A DNA stretch of 64,000 bases, from NCBI GenBank assembly GCA_964036045.1, contig OZ038378.1, forward strand, positions 18,919,348-18,983,347, read 5' to 3'. Source of the stretch: Eutreptiella sp. 'Long Island Sound 2002'. Taxonomy: Eukaryota > Euglenozoa > Euglenophyceae > Eutreptiales > Eutreptiaceae. The position numbers and the translations under genes were made by a program. Below, one piece after another: positions 49,315 through 63,400 of the stretch (position 1 is its first letter; each line of letters begins with the position of its first letter). A model generated the notes under the pieces. It was not told the DNA's origin, did not search any database, and saw only the letters and a program-made list of their open reading frames with translations.

Positions 49315-50806
49315 GATCCATAGAGTGATCCATAGAGTGATGCATAGAGTGATCCATAGAGTGATCCATAGAGTGATCCATAGAGTGATCCATGGAGTGA
49401 TCCGTAGAGTGATCCATAGAGTGATCCATAGAGTGATCCATAGAGTGATCCATAGAGTGATCCATAGAGTGATCCATGGAGTGATCCGTAGAGTGATCCA
49501 TAGAGTGATCCATAGAGAGATCCATAGAGTGATCCATAGAGTGATCCATAGAGTGATCCATAGAGTGATCCATAGAGTGCTCCATGGAGTGATCCATAGA
49601 GTGATCCATAGAGTGATCCATAGAGTGATCCATAGAATGATCCATAGAGTGATCCATAGAGTGATCCATAGAGTGATCCATAGAGTGATCCATAGAGTGA
49701 TCCATAGAGTGATCCATAGAGTGATCCATGGGTTGATCCATAGCGTGATCCATGGAGTGATCAATAGAGTGATCCATAGAGTGATCCATAGACTGATCCA
49801 TGGAGTGATCCATAGAGTGAACCATGGAGTGATCCATAGAGTGATCCATAGAGTGATCCATACAGTGATCCGGCCTTACACTACTTTACACGGGCCTTAC
49901 ACCACTTTACACGGGCCTTACACCGCTTTACACGGGCCTTACACCACTTTACACGGGCCTTACACCACTTTACACGGGCCTTACACCACTTTACACGGGC
50001 CTTACACCACTTTGCACGGGCCTTCCCCCACGTTACACGGGCCTTACACCACTTTACACGCGCCTTACACCACTTTACACGGGCCTTGCACCACTTTACA
50101 CGGGCCTTACACCACTTTACACGGGCCTTACACCATTTTACACGGGCCTTACACCACTTTACACGGACCTTACACCACTTTACACGGGCCTTACACCACT
50201 TTACACGGGCCTTGCACCACTTTACACGGGCCTTCCGCCACTTTACACGGGCCTTACACCACTTTACACGGGCCTTACACCACTTTACACGGGCCTTAAA
50301 CCACTTTACACGGGCCTTACACCACTTTACACGGATCCATAGAGTGATCCATAGAGTGATCCATAGAGTGATCCATAGAGTGATCCATAGAGTGATCCAT
50401 AGAGTGATCCATAGAGTGATCCATAGAGTGATCCATGGAGTGATCCGTAGAGTGATCCATAGAGTGATCCATAGAGTGATCCATAGAGTGATCCATAGAG
50501 TGATCCATAGAGTGATCCATAGAGTGCTCCATGGAGTGATCCATAGAGTGATCCATAGAGTGATCCATAGAGTGATCCATGAAGTGATCCATAGAGTGAT
50601 GCATAGAGTGATCCATAGAGTGATCCATAGAGTGATCCATAGAGTGATCCATAGAGTGATCCATGGGTTGATCCATAGCGTGATCCATGGAGTGATCAAT
50701 AGAGTGATCCATAGAGTGATCCATAGACTGATCCATGGAGTGATCCATAGAGTGATCCATGGAGTGGTCCATAGAGTGATCCATAGAGTGGTCCATACAG
50801 TGATCC
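48380..50806 (+). repeat. Higher-order repeat, 2,427-bp period, copy 1
   Basis: The order is A 231, B 389, A 315, B 557, A 462, B 473. The first four blocks recur with identical lengths from 50807. A private variant, GATCCTTTGAGT at 48899-48910, recurs at 51326-51337, exactly 2,427 bp later and not seen elsewhere. The 315-bp A block is a hybrid: its middle matches the long A class (CACGTGCC, GTACACGGACC) and its end matches the short class. Confidence 0.88.
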
Positions 50807-52298
50807 GGCCTTACACCACTTTACACGGGCCTTACACCACTTTACACGGGCCTTACACCGCTTTACACGGGCCTTACACCACTTTACACGGGCCTTACAC
50901 CACTTTACACGGGCCTTACACCACTTTACACGGGCCTTACACCACTTTGCACGGGCCTTACACCACTTTACACGGGTCTTGCACCACTTTACACGGGCCT
51001 TAAACTACTTTACACGGGCCTTACACCACTTTACACGGATCCATAGAGTGATCCGTAGAGTGATCCATAGAGTGATCCATAGAGTGATCCATAGAGTGAT
51101 CCATAGAGTGATCCATAGAGTGATCCATAGAGTGATCCATAGAGTGATCCATAGAGTGATCCATAGAGTGATCCATAGAGTGATCCATAGAGTGATCCAT
51201 AGAGTGATCCATGGAGTGATCCGTAGAGTGATCCATAGAAAGATGCATAGAGTGATCCATAGAGTGATCCATAGAGTGATCCATGGGTTGATCCATAGCG
51301 TGATCCATGGAGTGATCAATAGAGTGATCCTTTGAGTGATCCATAGACTGATCCATGGAGTGATCCATAGAGTGAACCATGGAGTTATCAATAGAGGGAT
51401 CCATAGAGTGATCCATACAGTGATCCGGCCTTACACCACTTTACACGGGCCTTACACCACTTTACACGGGCCTTACACCGCTTTACACGGGCCTTACACC
51501 ACTTTACACGGCCCTTACACCATTTTACACGTGCCTTACACCACTTTACACGGGCCTGACACCACTGTACACGGACCTTACACCACTTTACACGGGCCTT
51601 ACACCACTTTACACGGGCCTTACACCACTTTACACGGGCCTTACACCACTTTGCACGGGCCTTACACCACTTTACACGGGTCTTGCACCACTTTACACGG
51701 GCCTTAAACTACTTTACACGGGCCTTACACCACTTTACACGGATCCATAGAGTGATCCATAGAGTGATGCATAGAGTGATCCATAGAGTGATCCATAGAG
51801 TGATCCATAGAGTGATCCATGGAGTGATCCGTAGAGTGATCCATAGAGTGATCCATAGAGTGATCCATAGAGTGATCCATAGAGTGATCCATAGAGTGAT
51901 CCATGGAGTGATCCGTAGAGTGATCCATAGAGTGATCCATAGAGAGATCCATAGAGTGATCCATAGAGTGATCCATAGAGTGATCCATAGAGTGATCCAT
52001 AGAGTGCTCCATGGAGTGATCCATAGAGTGATCCATAGAGTGATCCATAGAGTGATCCATAGAATGGTCCATAGAGTGATCCATAGAGTGATCCATAGAG
52101 TGATCCATAGAGTGATCCATAGAGTGATCCATAGAGTGATCCATAGAGTGATCCATGGGTTGATCCATAGCGTGATCCATGGAGTGATCAATAGAGTGAT
52201 CCATAGAGTGATCCATAGACTGATCCATGGAGTGATCCATAGAGTGAACCATGGAGTGATCCATAGAGTGATCCATAGAGTGATCCATACAGTGATCC
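50807..52298 (+). repeat. Higher-order repeat, 2,427-bp period, copy 2
   Basis: Blocks A 231, B 389, A 315 and B 557 match 48380-49871 in length and in private variants, including GATCCTTTGAGT at 51326-51337 and a GATGCATAGAGT unit. After 52298 the A block is 609 bp rather than 462, so the copies diverge there. Confidence 0.88.
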
Positions 52299-55179
52299 GG
52301 CCTTACACTACTTTACACGGGCCTTACACCACTTTACACGGGCCTTACACCGCTTTACACGGGCCTTACACCACTTTACACGGGCCTTACACCACTTTAC
52401 ACGGGCCTTACACCACTTTACACGGGCCTTACACCACTTTGCACGGGCCTTCCCCCACTTTACACGGGCCTTACACCACTTTACACGGGCCTTACACCAC
52501 TTTACACGGGCCTTGCACCACTTTACACGGGCCTTCCGCCACTTTACACGGGCCTTACACCACTTTACACGGGCCTTACACCACTTTGCACGGGCCTTCC
52601 CCCACGTTACACGGGCCTTACACCACTTTACACGCGCCTTACACCACTTCACACGGGCCTTGCACCACTTTACACGGGCCTTACACCACTTTACACGGGC
52701 CTTACACCATTTTACACGGGCCTTACACCACTTTACACGGACCTTACACCACTTTACACGGGCCTTACACCACTTTACACGGGCCTTGCACCACTTTACA
52801 CGGGCCTTCCGCCACTTTACACGGGCCTTACACCACTTTACACGGGCCCTACACCACTTTACACGGGCCTTAAACCACTTTACACGGGCCTTACACCACT
52901 TTACACGGATCCATAGAGTGATCCATAGAGTGATCCATAGAGTGATCCATAGAGTGATCCATAGAGTGATCCATAGAGTGATCCATGGAGTGATCCATAG
53001 AGTGATCCATAGAGTGATCCATAGAGTGATCCATGGAGTGATCCGTAGAGTGATCCATAGAGTGATCCATAGAGTGATCCATAGAGTGATCCATAGAATG
53101 ATCCATAGAGTGATCCATAGTGTGATCCATAGAGTGATCCATAGAGTGATCCATAGAGTGATCCATGGGTTGATCCATAGACTGATCCATGGAGTGATCC
53201 ATAGAGTGATCCATGGAGTGATCCATAGAGTGATCCATAGAGTGATCCATACAGTGATCCGGCCTTACACCACTTTACACGGGCCTTACACCACTTTACA
53301 CGGGCCTTACACCGCTTTACACGGGCCTTACACCACTTTACACGGGCCTTACACCACTTTACACGGGCCTTACACCACTTTACACGGGCCTTACACCACT
53401 TTGCACGGGCCTTACACCACTTTACACGGGTCTTGCACCACTTTACACGGACCTTGCACCACTTTACAGGGGCCTTCCGCCACTTTACACGGGCCTTACA
53501 CCACTTTACACCGGCCTTACACCACTTTACACGGGCCTTACACCACTTTACACGGGCCTTACACCACTTTACACGGGCCTTAAACCACTTTACACGGGCC
53601 TTACACCACTTTACACGGATCCATAGAGTGATCCATAGAGTGATCCATAGAGTGATCCATAGAATGATCCATAGAGCGATCCATAGAGTGATCCATGGAG
53701 TGATCCGGAGAGTGATCCATAGAGTGATCCATAGAGTGATCCATAGATTGATCCATAGAGTGATCCATAGAGTGATCCATAGAGTGATCCATAGAGTGCT
53801 CCATGGAGTGATCCATAGAGTGATCCATAGAGTGATCCATAGAGTGATCCATGGAGTGATCCATAGAGTGATCCATAGAGTGATCCATAGAGTGATCCAT
53901 AGAGTGATCCATAGAGTGATCCATGGGTTGATCCATAGCGTGATCCATGGAGTGATCAATAGAGTGATCCATAGAGTGATCCATAGACTGATCCATGGAG
54001 TGATCCATAGAGTGATCCATGGAGTGATCCATAGTATGATCCATAGAGTGATCCATACAGTGATCCGGCCTTACACCACTTTACACGGGCCTTACACCAC
54101 TTTACACGGGCCTTACACCGCTTTACACGGGCCTTACACCACTTTACACGGGCCTTACACCACTTTACACGGGCCTTACACCACTTTACACGGGCCTTAC
54201 ACCGCTTTACACGGGCCTTACACCACTTTACACGGGCCTTACACCACTTTACACGGGCCTTACACCACTTTGCACGGGCCTTACACCACTTTACACGGGC
54301 CTTACACCACTTTACACGGGTCTTGCACCACTTTACACGGGCCTTAAACCACTTTACACGGGCCTTACACCACTTTACACGGATCCATAGAGTGATCCAT
54401 AGAGTGATCCATAGAGTGATCCATAGAGTGATCCATAGAGTGATCCATAGAGTGATCCATGGAGTGATCCGTAGAGTGATCCATAGAGTGATACATAGAG
54501 TGATCCATAGAGTGATCCATAGAGTGATCCATAGAGTGATCCATAGAGTGATCCATAGAGTGCTGATCCATAGAGTGATCCATAGAGTGATCCATAGAGT
54601 GATCCATAGAGTGATCCATAGAGTGATCCATAGAGTGATCCATAGAGTGATCCATAGAGTGATCCATAGAGTGATCCATAGAGTGATCCATAGAGTGATC
54701 CATGGGTGGATCCATAGCGTGATCCATGGAGTGATCAATGGAGTGATCCATAGAGTGATCCATAGACTGATCCATGGAGTGATCCATAGAGTGATCCATG
54801 GGGTGATCCATAGAGTGATCCATAGAGTGATCCATACCGTGATCCGGCCTTACACCACTTTACACGGGCCTTACACCACTTTACACGGGCCTTACACCGC
54901 TTTACACGGGCCTTACACCACTTTACACGGGCCTTACACCACTTTACACGGGCCTTACACCACTTTACACGGGCCTTACACCACTTTGCACGGGCCTTCC
55001 CCAACTTTACACGGGCCTTACACCACTTTACACGCGCCTTACACCACTTTACACGGGCCTTGCACCACTTTACACGGGCCTTACACCACTTTACACGGGC
55101 CTTACACCATTTTACACGGGCCTTACACCACTTTACACGGACCTTACACCACTTTACACGGGCCTTACACCACTTTACA

Positions 55180-55230
55180 CGGGCCTTGCACCACTTTACA
55201 GGGGCCTTCCGCCACTTTACACGGGCCTTA
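55180..55230 (+). repeat. Empty paralogue of the transposon insertion site
   Basis: TTGCACCACTTTACA is followed directly by GGGGCCTTCCGCC at about 55187-55214, with matching A-unit variants on both sides of the transposon junctions. Other intact empty copies are near 17159-17186, 47389-47416, 47662-47689, 53453-53480 and 61680-61707. One variant with TTGCGCC is near 23890-23917. Confidence 0.85.
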
Positions 55231-57420
55231 CACCACTTTACACGGGCCTTACACCACTTTACACGGGCCTTACACCACTTTACACGGACCTTACACCACT
55301 TCACACGGGCCTTACACCACTTTACACGGGCCTGACACCACTTTACACGGGCCTTGCACCACTTTACACGGGCCTTCCGCCACTTTACACGGGCCTTACA
55401 CCACTTTACACCGGCCTTACACCACTTTACACGGGCCTTACACCACTTTACACGGGCCTTACACCACTTTACACGGGCCTTAAACCACTTTACACGGGCC
55501 TTACACCACTTTACACGGATCCATAGAGTGATCCATAGAGTGATCCATAGAGTGATCCATAGAGTGATCCATAGAGTGATCCATAGAGTGATCCATAGAG
55601 TGATCCGTAGAGTGATCCGTAGAGTGATCCATAGAGTGATCCATAGAGTGATCCATAGAGTGATCCATAGAGTGATCCATAGAGTGATCCATAGAGTGCT
55701 CCATGGAGTGATCCATAGAGTGATCCATAGAGTGATCCATAGAGTGATCCATGGAGTGATCCATAGAGTGATCCATAGAGTGATCCATAGAGTGATCCAT
55801 AGAGTGATCCATAGAGTGATCCATAGAGTGATCCATGGGTTGATCCATAGCGTGATCCATGGAGTGATCAATAGAGTGATCCATAGAGTGATCCATAGAC
55901 TGATCCATACAGTGATCCATAGAGTGATCCATGGAGTGATCCATAGAGGGATCCATAGAGTGATCCATACAGTGATCCGGCCTTACACCACTTTACACGG
56001 GCCTTACACCACTTTACACGGGCCTTACACCGCTTTACACGGGCCTTACACCACTTTACACGGGCCTTACACCACTTTACACGGGCCTTACACCACTTTA
56101 CACGGGCCTTACACCACTTTACACGGGCCTTACACCACTTTACAAGCGCCTTACACCACTTTACACGGGCCTTACACCACTTTACACTGGCCTTACACCA
56201 CTTTACACTGGCCTTACACCACTTTACACGGGCCTTACACCACTTTACACTGGCCTTACACCACTTTACACGGGCCTTACACCACTTTACACGGGCCTTA
56301 CACCACTTTACACGGCCCTTACACCACTTTACACGGGCCTTACACCACTTTACACGGGCCTTACACCGCTTTACACGGGCCTTACACCACTTTACACGGG
56401 CCTTACACCACTTTACACGGGCCTGACACCACTGTACACGGACCTTACACCACTTTACACGGGCCTTACACCACTTTACACGGGCCTTACACCACTTTAC
56501 ACGGGCCTGACACCACTTTACACGGGCCTTACACCACTTTACACGGGCCTGACACCACTTTACACGGACCTTACACCACTTTACACGGGCCTTAAACCAC
56601 TTTACACGGGCCTTAGACCATTTTACACGGGCCTTAAACCACTTTACACGGGCCTTACACCACTTTACAAGGATCCATAGAGTTATCCATAGAGTGATCC
56701 ATAGAGTGATCCATAGAGTGATCCATAGAGTGATCCATAGAGTGATCCATGGAGTGATCCGTAGAGTGATCCATAGAGTGATCCATAGAGTGATCCATAG
56801 AGTGATCCATAGAGTGATCCATAGAGTGATCCATAGAGTGATCCATAGAATGATCCATAGAGTGATCCATAGAGTGATCCATAGAGTGATCCATAGAGTG
56901 ATCCATAGAGTGATCCATAGAGTGATCCATAGAGTGATCCATGGGTTGATCCATAGCGTGATCCATGGAATGATCAATAGAGTGATCCATAGAGTGATCC
57001 ATAGAGTGATCCATGGAGTGATCCATAGAGTGAACCATGGAGTGATCCATAGAGTGATCCATAGAGTGATCCATACAGTGATCCGGCCTTACACCACTTT
57101 ACACGGGCCTTACACCACTTTACACGGGCCTTACACCACTTTGCACGGGCCTTCCCCCACTTTACACGGGCCTTACACCACTTTACACGCGCCTTACACC
57201 ACTTTACACGGGCCTTCCACCACTTTACACGGGCCTTACACCACTTTGCACGGGCCTTACACCATTTTACACGGGCCTTACACCACTTTACACGGGCCTT
57301 GCACCACTTTACACGGGCCTTCCGCCACTTTACACGGGCCTTACACCACTTTACACGGGCCTTACACCACTTTACACGGGCCTTAAACCACTTTACACGG
57401 GCCTTACACCACTTTACACG

Positions 57421-60400
57421 GATCCATAGAGTGATCCATAGAGTGATCCATAGAGTGATCCATAGAGTGATCCATAGAGTGATCCATAGAGTGATCCATG
57501 GAGTGATCCATAGAGTGATCCATAGAGTGATCCATAGAGTGATCCATGGAGTGATCCGTAGAGTGATCCATAGAGTGATCCATAGAGTGATCCATAGAGT
57601 GATCCATAGAATGATCCATAGAGTGATCCATAGAGTGATCCATAGAGTGATCCATAGAGTGATCCATAGAGTGATCCATGGGTTGATCCATGGCGTGATC
57701 CATGGAGTGATCAATAGAGTGATCCATAGACTGATCCATGGAGTGATCCATAGAGTGATCCATGGAGTGATCCATAGAGTGATCCATAGAGTGATCCATA
57801 CAGTGATCCGGCCTTACACCACTTTACACGGGCCTTACACCACTTTACACGGGCCTTACACCGCTTTACACGGGCCTTACACCACTTTACACGGGCCTTA
57901 CACCACTTTACACGGGCCTTACACCACTTTACACGGGCCTTACACCACTTTGCACGGGCCTTACACCACTTTACACGGGTCTTGCACCACTTTACACCGG
58001 CCTTACACCACTTTACACGGGCCTGACACCACTGTACACGGGCCTTACACCACTTTACACGGGCCTTACACCACTTTACACGGGCCTTACACCACTTTGC
58101 ACGGGCATTGCCCCACTTTAAACGGGCCTTACACCACTTTACACGCGCCTTCCGCCACTTTACACGGGCCTTACACCACTTTACACGGGCCTTACACCAC
58201 TTTACACGGGCCTTACACCACTTTACACGCGCCTTCCGCCACTTTACACGGGCCTTACACCACTTTACACGGGCCTGACACCACTTTACACGGACCTTAC
58301 ACCACTTTACACGGGCCTTGCACCACTTTACACGGGCCTTCCGCCACTTTACACGGGCCTTACACCACTTTACACCGGCCTTACACCACTTTACACGGGC
58401 CTTACACCACTTTACACGGGCCTTACACCACTTTACACGGGCCTTAAACCACTTTACACGGGCCTTACACCACTTTACACGGATCCATAGAGTGATCCAT
58501 AGAGTGATCCATAGAGTGATCCATAGAGTGATCCATAGAGCGATCCATAGAGTGATCCATGGAGTGATCCGTAGAGTGATCCATAGAGTGATCCATAGAG
58601 TGATCCATAGATTGATCCATAGAGTGATCCATAGAGTGATCCATTGAGTGATCCATAGAGTGCTCCATGGAGTGATCCAAAGAGTGATCCATAGAGTGAT
58701 CCATAGAGTGATCCATGGAGTGATCCATAGAGTGATCCATAGAGTGAGCCATAGAGTGATCCATAGAGTGATCCATAGAGTGATCCATAGAGTGATCCAT
58801 GGGTTGATCCATAGCGTGATCCATGGAGTGATCAACAGAGTGATCCATAGGGTGATCCATAGACTGATCCATGGAGTGATCCATAGAGTGATCCATGGAG
58901 TGATCCATAGTGTGATCCATAGAGTGATCCATACAGTGATCCGGCCTTACACCACTTTACACGGGCCTTACACCACTTTACACGGGCCTTACACCGCTTT
59001 ACACGGGCCTTACACCACTTTACACGGGCCTTACACCACTTTACACGGGCCTTACACCACTTTACACGGGCCTTACACCACTTTGCACGGGCCTTACACC
59101 ACTTTACACGGGTCTTGCACCACTTTACACGGGCCTTAAACCACTTTACACGGGCCTTACACCACTTTACACGGATCCATAGAGTGATCCATAGAGTGAT
59201 CCATAGAGTGATCCATAGAGTGATCCATAGAGTGATCCATAGAGTGATCCATGGAGTGATCCGTAGAGTGATCCATAGAGTGATCCATAGAGTGATCCAT
59301 AGAGTGATCCATAGAGTGATCCATAGAGTGATCCATAGAGTGATCCATAGAGTGCTCCATAGAGTGATCCATAGAGTGATCCATAGAGTGATCCATAGAG
59401 TGATCCATAGAGTGATCCATGGAGTGATCAATAGAGTGATCCATAGACTGATCCATGGAGTGATCCATAGAGTGATCCATGGAGTGATCCATAGAGTGAT
59501 CCATAGAGTGATCCATACAGTGATCCGGCCTTACACCACTTTACACGGGCCTTACACCACTTTACACGGGCCTTACACCGCTTTACACGGGCCTTACACC
59601 ACTTTACACGGGCCTTACACCACTTTACACGGGCCTTACACCACTTTACACGGGCCTTACACCACTTTGCACGGGCCTTACACCACTTTACACGGGTCTT
59701 GCACCACTTTACACCGGCCTTACACCACTTTACACGGGCCTGACACCACTGTACACGGGCCTTACACCACTTTACACGGGCCTTACACCACTTTACACGG
59801 GCCTTACACCACTTTGCACGGGCATTGCCCCACTTTAAACGGGCCTTACACCACTTTACACGCGCCTTCCGCCACTTTACACGGGCCTTACACCACTTTA
59901 CACGGGCCTTACACCACTTTACACGGGCCTTACACCACTTTACACGCGCCTTCCGCCACTTTACACGGGCCTTACACCACTTTACACGGGCCTGACACCA
60001 CTTTACACGGACCTTACACCACTTTACACGGGCCTTGCACCACTTTACACGGGCCTTCCGCCACTTTACACGGGCCTTACACCACTTTACACCGGCCTTA
60101 CACCACTTTACACGGGCCTTACACCACTTTACACGGGCCTTACACCACTTTACACGGGCCTTAAACCACTTTACACGGGCCTTACACCACTTTACACGGA
60201 TCCATAGAGTGATCCATAGAGTGATCCATAGAGTGATCCATAGAGTGATCCATAGAGCGATCCATAGAGTGATCCATGGAGTGATCCGTAGAGTGATCCA
60301 TAGAGTGATCCATAGAGTGATCCATAGATTGATCCATAGAGTGATCCATAGAGTGATCCATTGAGTGATCCATAGAGTGCTCCATGGAGTGATCCAAAGA

Positions 60401-63400
60401 GTGATCCATAGAGTGATCCATAGAGTGATCCATGGAGTGATCCATAGAGTGATCCATAGAGTGAGCCATAGAGTGATCCATAGAGTGATCCATAGAGTGA
60501 TCCATAGAGTGATCCATGGGTTGATCCATAGCGTGATCCATGGAGTGATCAATAGAGTGATCCATAGGGTGATCCATAGACTGATCCATGGAGTGATCCA
60601 TAGAGTGATCCATGGAGTGATCCATAGTGTGATCCATAGAGTGATCCATACAGTGATCCGGCCTTACACCACTTTACACGGGCCTTACACCACTTTACAC
60701 GGGCCTTACACCGCTTTACACGGGCCTTACACCACTTTACACGGGCCTTACACCACTTTACACGGGCCTTACACCACTTTACACGGGCCTTACACCACTT
60801 TGCACGGGCCTTACACCACTTTACACGGGTCTTGCACCACTTTACACGGGCCTTAAACCACTTTACACGGGCCTTACACCACTTTACACGGATCCATAGA
60901 GTGATCCATAGAGTGATCCATAGAGTGATCCATAGAGTGATCCATAGAGTGATCCATAGAGTGATCCATGGAGTGATCCGTAGAGTGATCCATAGAGTGA
61001 TCCATAGAGTGATCCATAGAGTGATCCATAGAGTGATCCATAGAGTGATCCATAGAGTGATCCATAGAGTGCTCCATAGAGTGATCCATAGAGTGATCCA
61101 TAGAGTGATCCATAGAGTGATCCATAGAGTGATCCATAGAGTGATCCATAGAGTGATCCATAGAATGATCCATAGAGTGATCCATAGAGTGATCCAGAGA
61201 GTGATCCATAGAGTGATCCATGGGTTGATCCATAGCGTGATCCATGGAGTGATCAATAGAGTGATCCATAGACTGATCCATGGAGTGATCCATAGAGTGA
61301 TCCATAGAGTGATCCATAGAGTGATCCATACAGTGATCCGGCCTTACACCACTTTACACGGGCCTTACACCACTTTACACGGGCCTTACACCGCTTTACA
61401 CGGGCCTTACACCACTTTACACGGGCCTTACACCACTTTACACGGGCCTTACACCACTTTACACGGGCCGTACACGACTTTGCACGGGCCTTCCCCCACT
61501 TTACACGGGCCTTACACCACTTTACACGCGCCTTACACCACTTTACACGGGCCTTGCACCACTTTACACGGGCCTTACACCACTTTACACGGGCCTTACA
61601 CCATTTTACACGGGCCTTACACCACTTTACACGGACCTTACACCACTTTACACGGGCCTTACACCACTTTACACGGGCCTTGCACCACTTTACAGGGGCC
61701 TTCCGCCACTTTACACGGGCCTTACACCACTTTACAAGGGCCTTACACCACTTTACACGGGCCTTACACCACTTTACACGGACCTTACACCACTTTACAC
61801 GGGCCTTACACCACTTTACACGGGCCTGACACCACTTTACACGGACCTTACACCACTTTACACGGGCCTTGCACCACTTTACACGGGCCTTCCGCCACTT
61901 TACACGGGCCTTACACCACTTTACACCGGCCTTACACCACTTTACACGGGCCTTACACCACTTTACACGGGCCTTGCACCACTTTACACGGGCCTTAAAC
62001 CACTTTACACGGGCCTTACACCACTTTACACGGATCCATAGAGTGATCCATAGAGTGATCCATAGAGTGATCCATAGAGTGATCCATAGAGTGATCCATA
62101 GAGTGATCCATGGAGTGATCCGTAGAGTGATCCATAGAGTGATCCATAGAGTGATCCATAGAGTGATCCATAGAGTGATCCATAGGGTGATCCATAGAGT
62201 GATCCATAGAGTGCTCCATGGAGTGATCCATAGAGTGATCCATAGAGTGATCCATAGAGTGATCCATAGAGTGATCCATAGAGTGATCAATAGAGTGATC
62301 CATAGAGTGATCCATAGAGTGATCCATAGAGTGATCCATAGAGTGATCCATAGAGTGATCCATAGAGTGATCCATGGGTTGATCCATAGCGTGATCCATG
62401 GAGTGATCAATAGAGTGATCCATAGAGTGATCCATAGAGTGATCCATAGAGTGATCCATACAGTGATCCGGCCTTACACCACTTTACACGGGCCTTACAC
62501 CACTTTACACGGGCCTTACACCGCTTTACACGGGCCTTACACCACTTTACACGGGCCTTACACCACTTTACACGGGCCTTACACCACTTTGCACGGGCCT
62601 TACACCACTTTGCACGGGCCTTACACCACTTTACACGGGTCTTGCACCACTTTACACGGGCCTTAAACTACTTTACACGGGCCTTACACCACTTTACACG
62701 GATCCATAGAGTGATCCGTAGAGTGATCCATAGAGTGATCCATAGAGTGATCCATGGAGTGATCCATGGAGTGATCCGTAGAGTGATCCATAGAGTGATC
62801 CATAGAGTGATCCATAGAGTGATCCATAGAGTGATCCATAGAGTGCTCCATGGAGTGATCCATAGAGTGATCCATAGAGTGATCCATAGAGTGATCCATA
62901 GAGTGATCCATAGAGTGATCCATAGAGTGATCCATAGAGTGATCCATAGAGTGATCCATAGAGTGATCCATGGAGTGATCCGTAGAGTGATCCATAGAGT
63001 GATCCATAGAGTGATCCATAGAGTGATCCATAGAGTGATCCATGGGTTGATCCATAGCGTGATCCATGGAGTGATCCATAGAGTGATCCATAGAGTGATC
63101 CATAGACTGATCCATAGAGTGAACCATGGAGTGATCCATAGAGGGATCCATAGAGTGATCCATAGAGTGATCCATACAGTGATCCGGCCTTACACCACTT
63201 TACACGGGCCTTACACCACTTTACACGGGCCTTACACCGCTTTACACGGGCCTTACACCACTTTACACGGGCCTTACACCACTTTAAACGGGCCTTACAC
63301 CACTTTACACGGGCCTTACACCACCTTACACGGGCCTTACACCACTTTACAAGCGCCTTACACCACTTTACACGGGCCTTACACCACTTTACACTGGCCC

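Larger units (their letters stand above)
49315..57420 (+). repeat. Composite satellite, segment 6
   Basis: B blocks lie at 49315-49871, 50334-50806, 51038-51426, 51742-52298, 52908-53260, 53618-54066, 54382-54845, 55518-55978 and 56672-57084. The block 54382-54845 is 464 bp and is the only B block off the 12n+5 rule. Near 54563 the usual GTGCTCCATGGAGTGATCC is replaced by GTGCTGATCC, a 9-bp loss. The ACAAGGATCC entry occurs at 56672. The junction at 54836-54841 has CCGTGATCC in place of the usual CAGTGATCC. No gene is visible. Confidence 0.97.
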
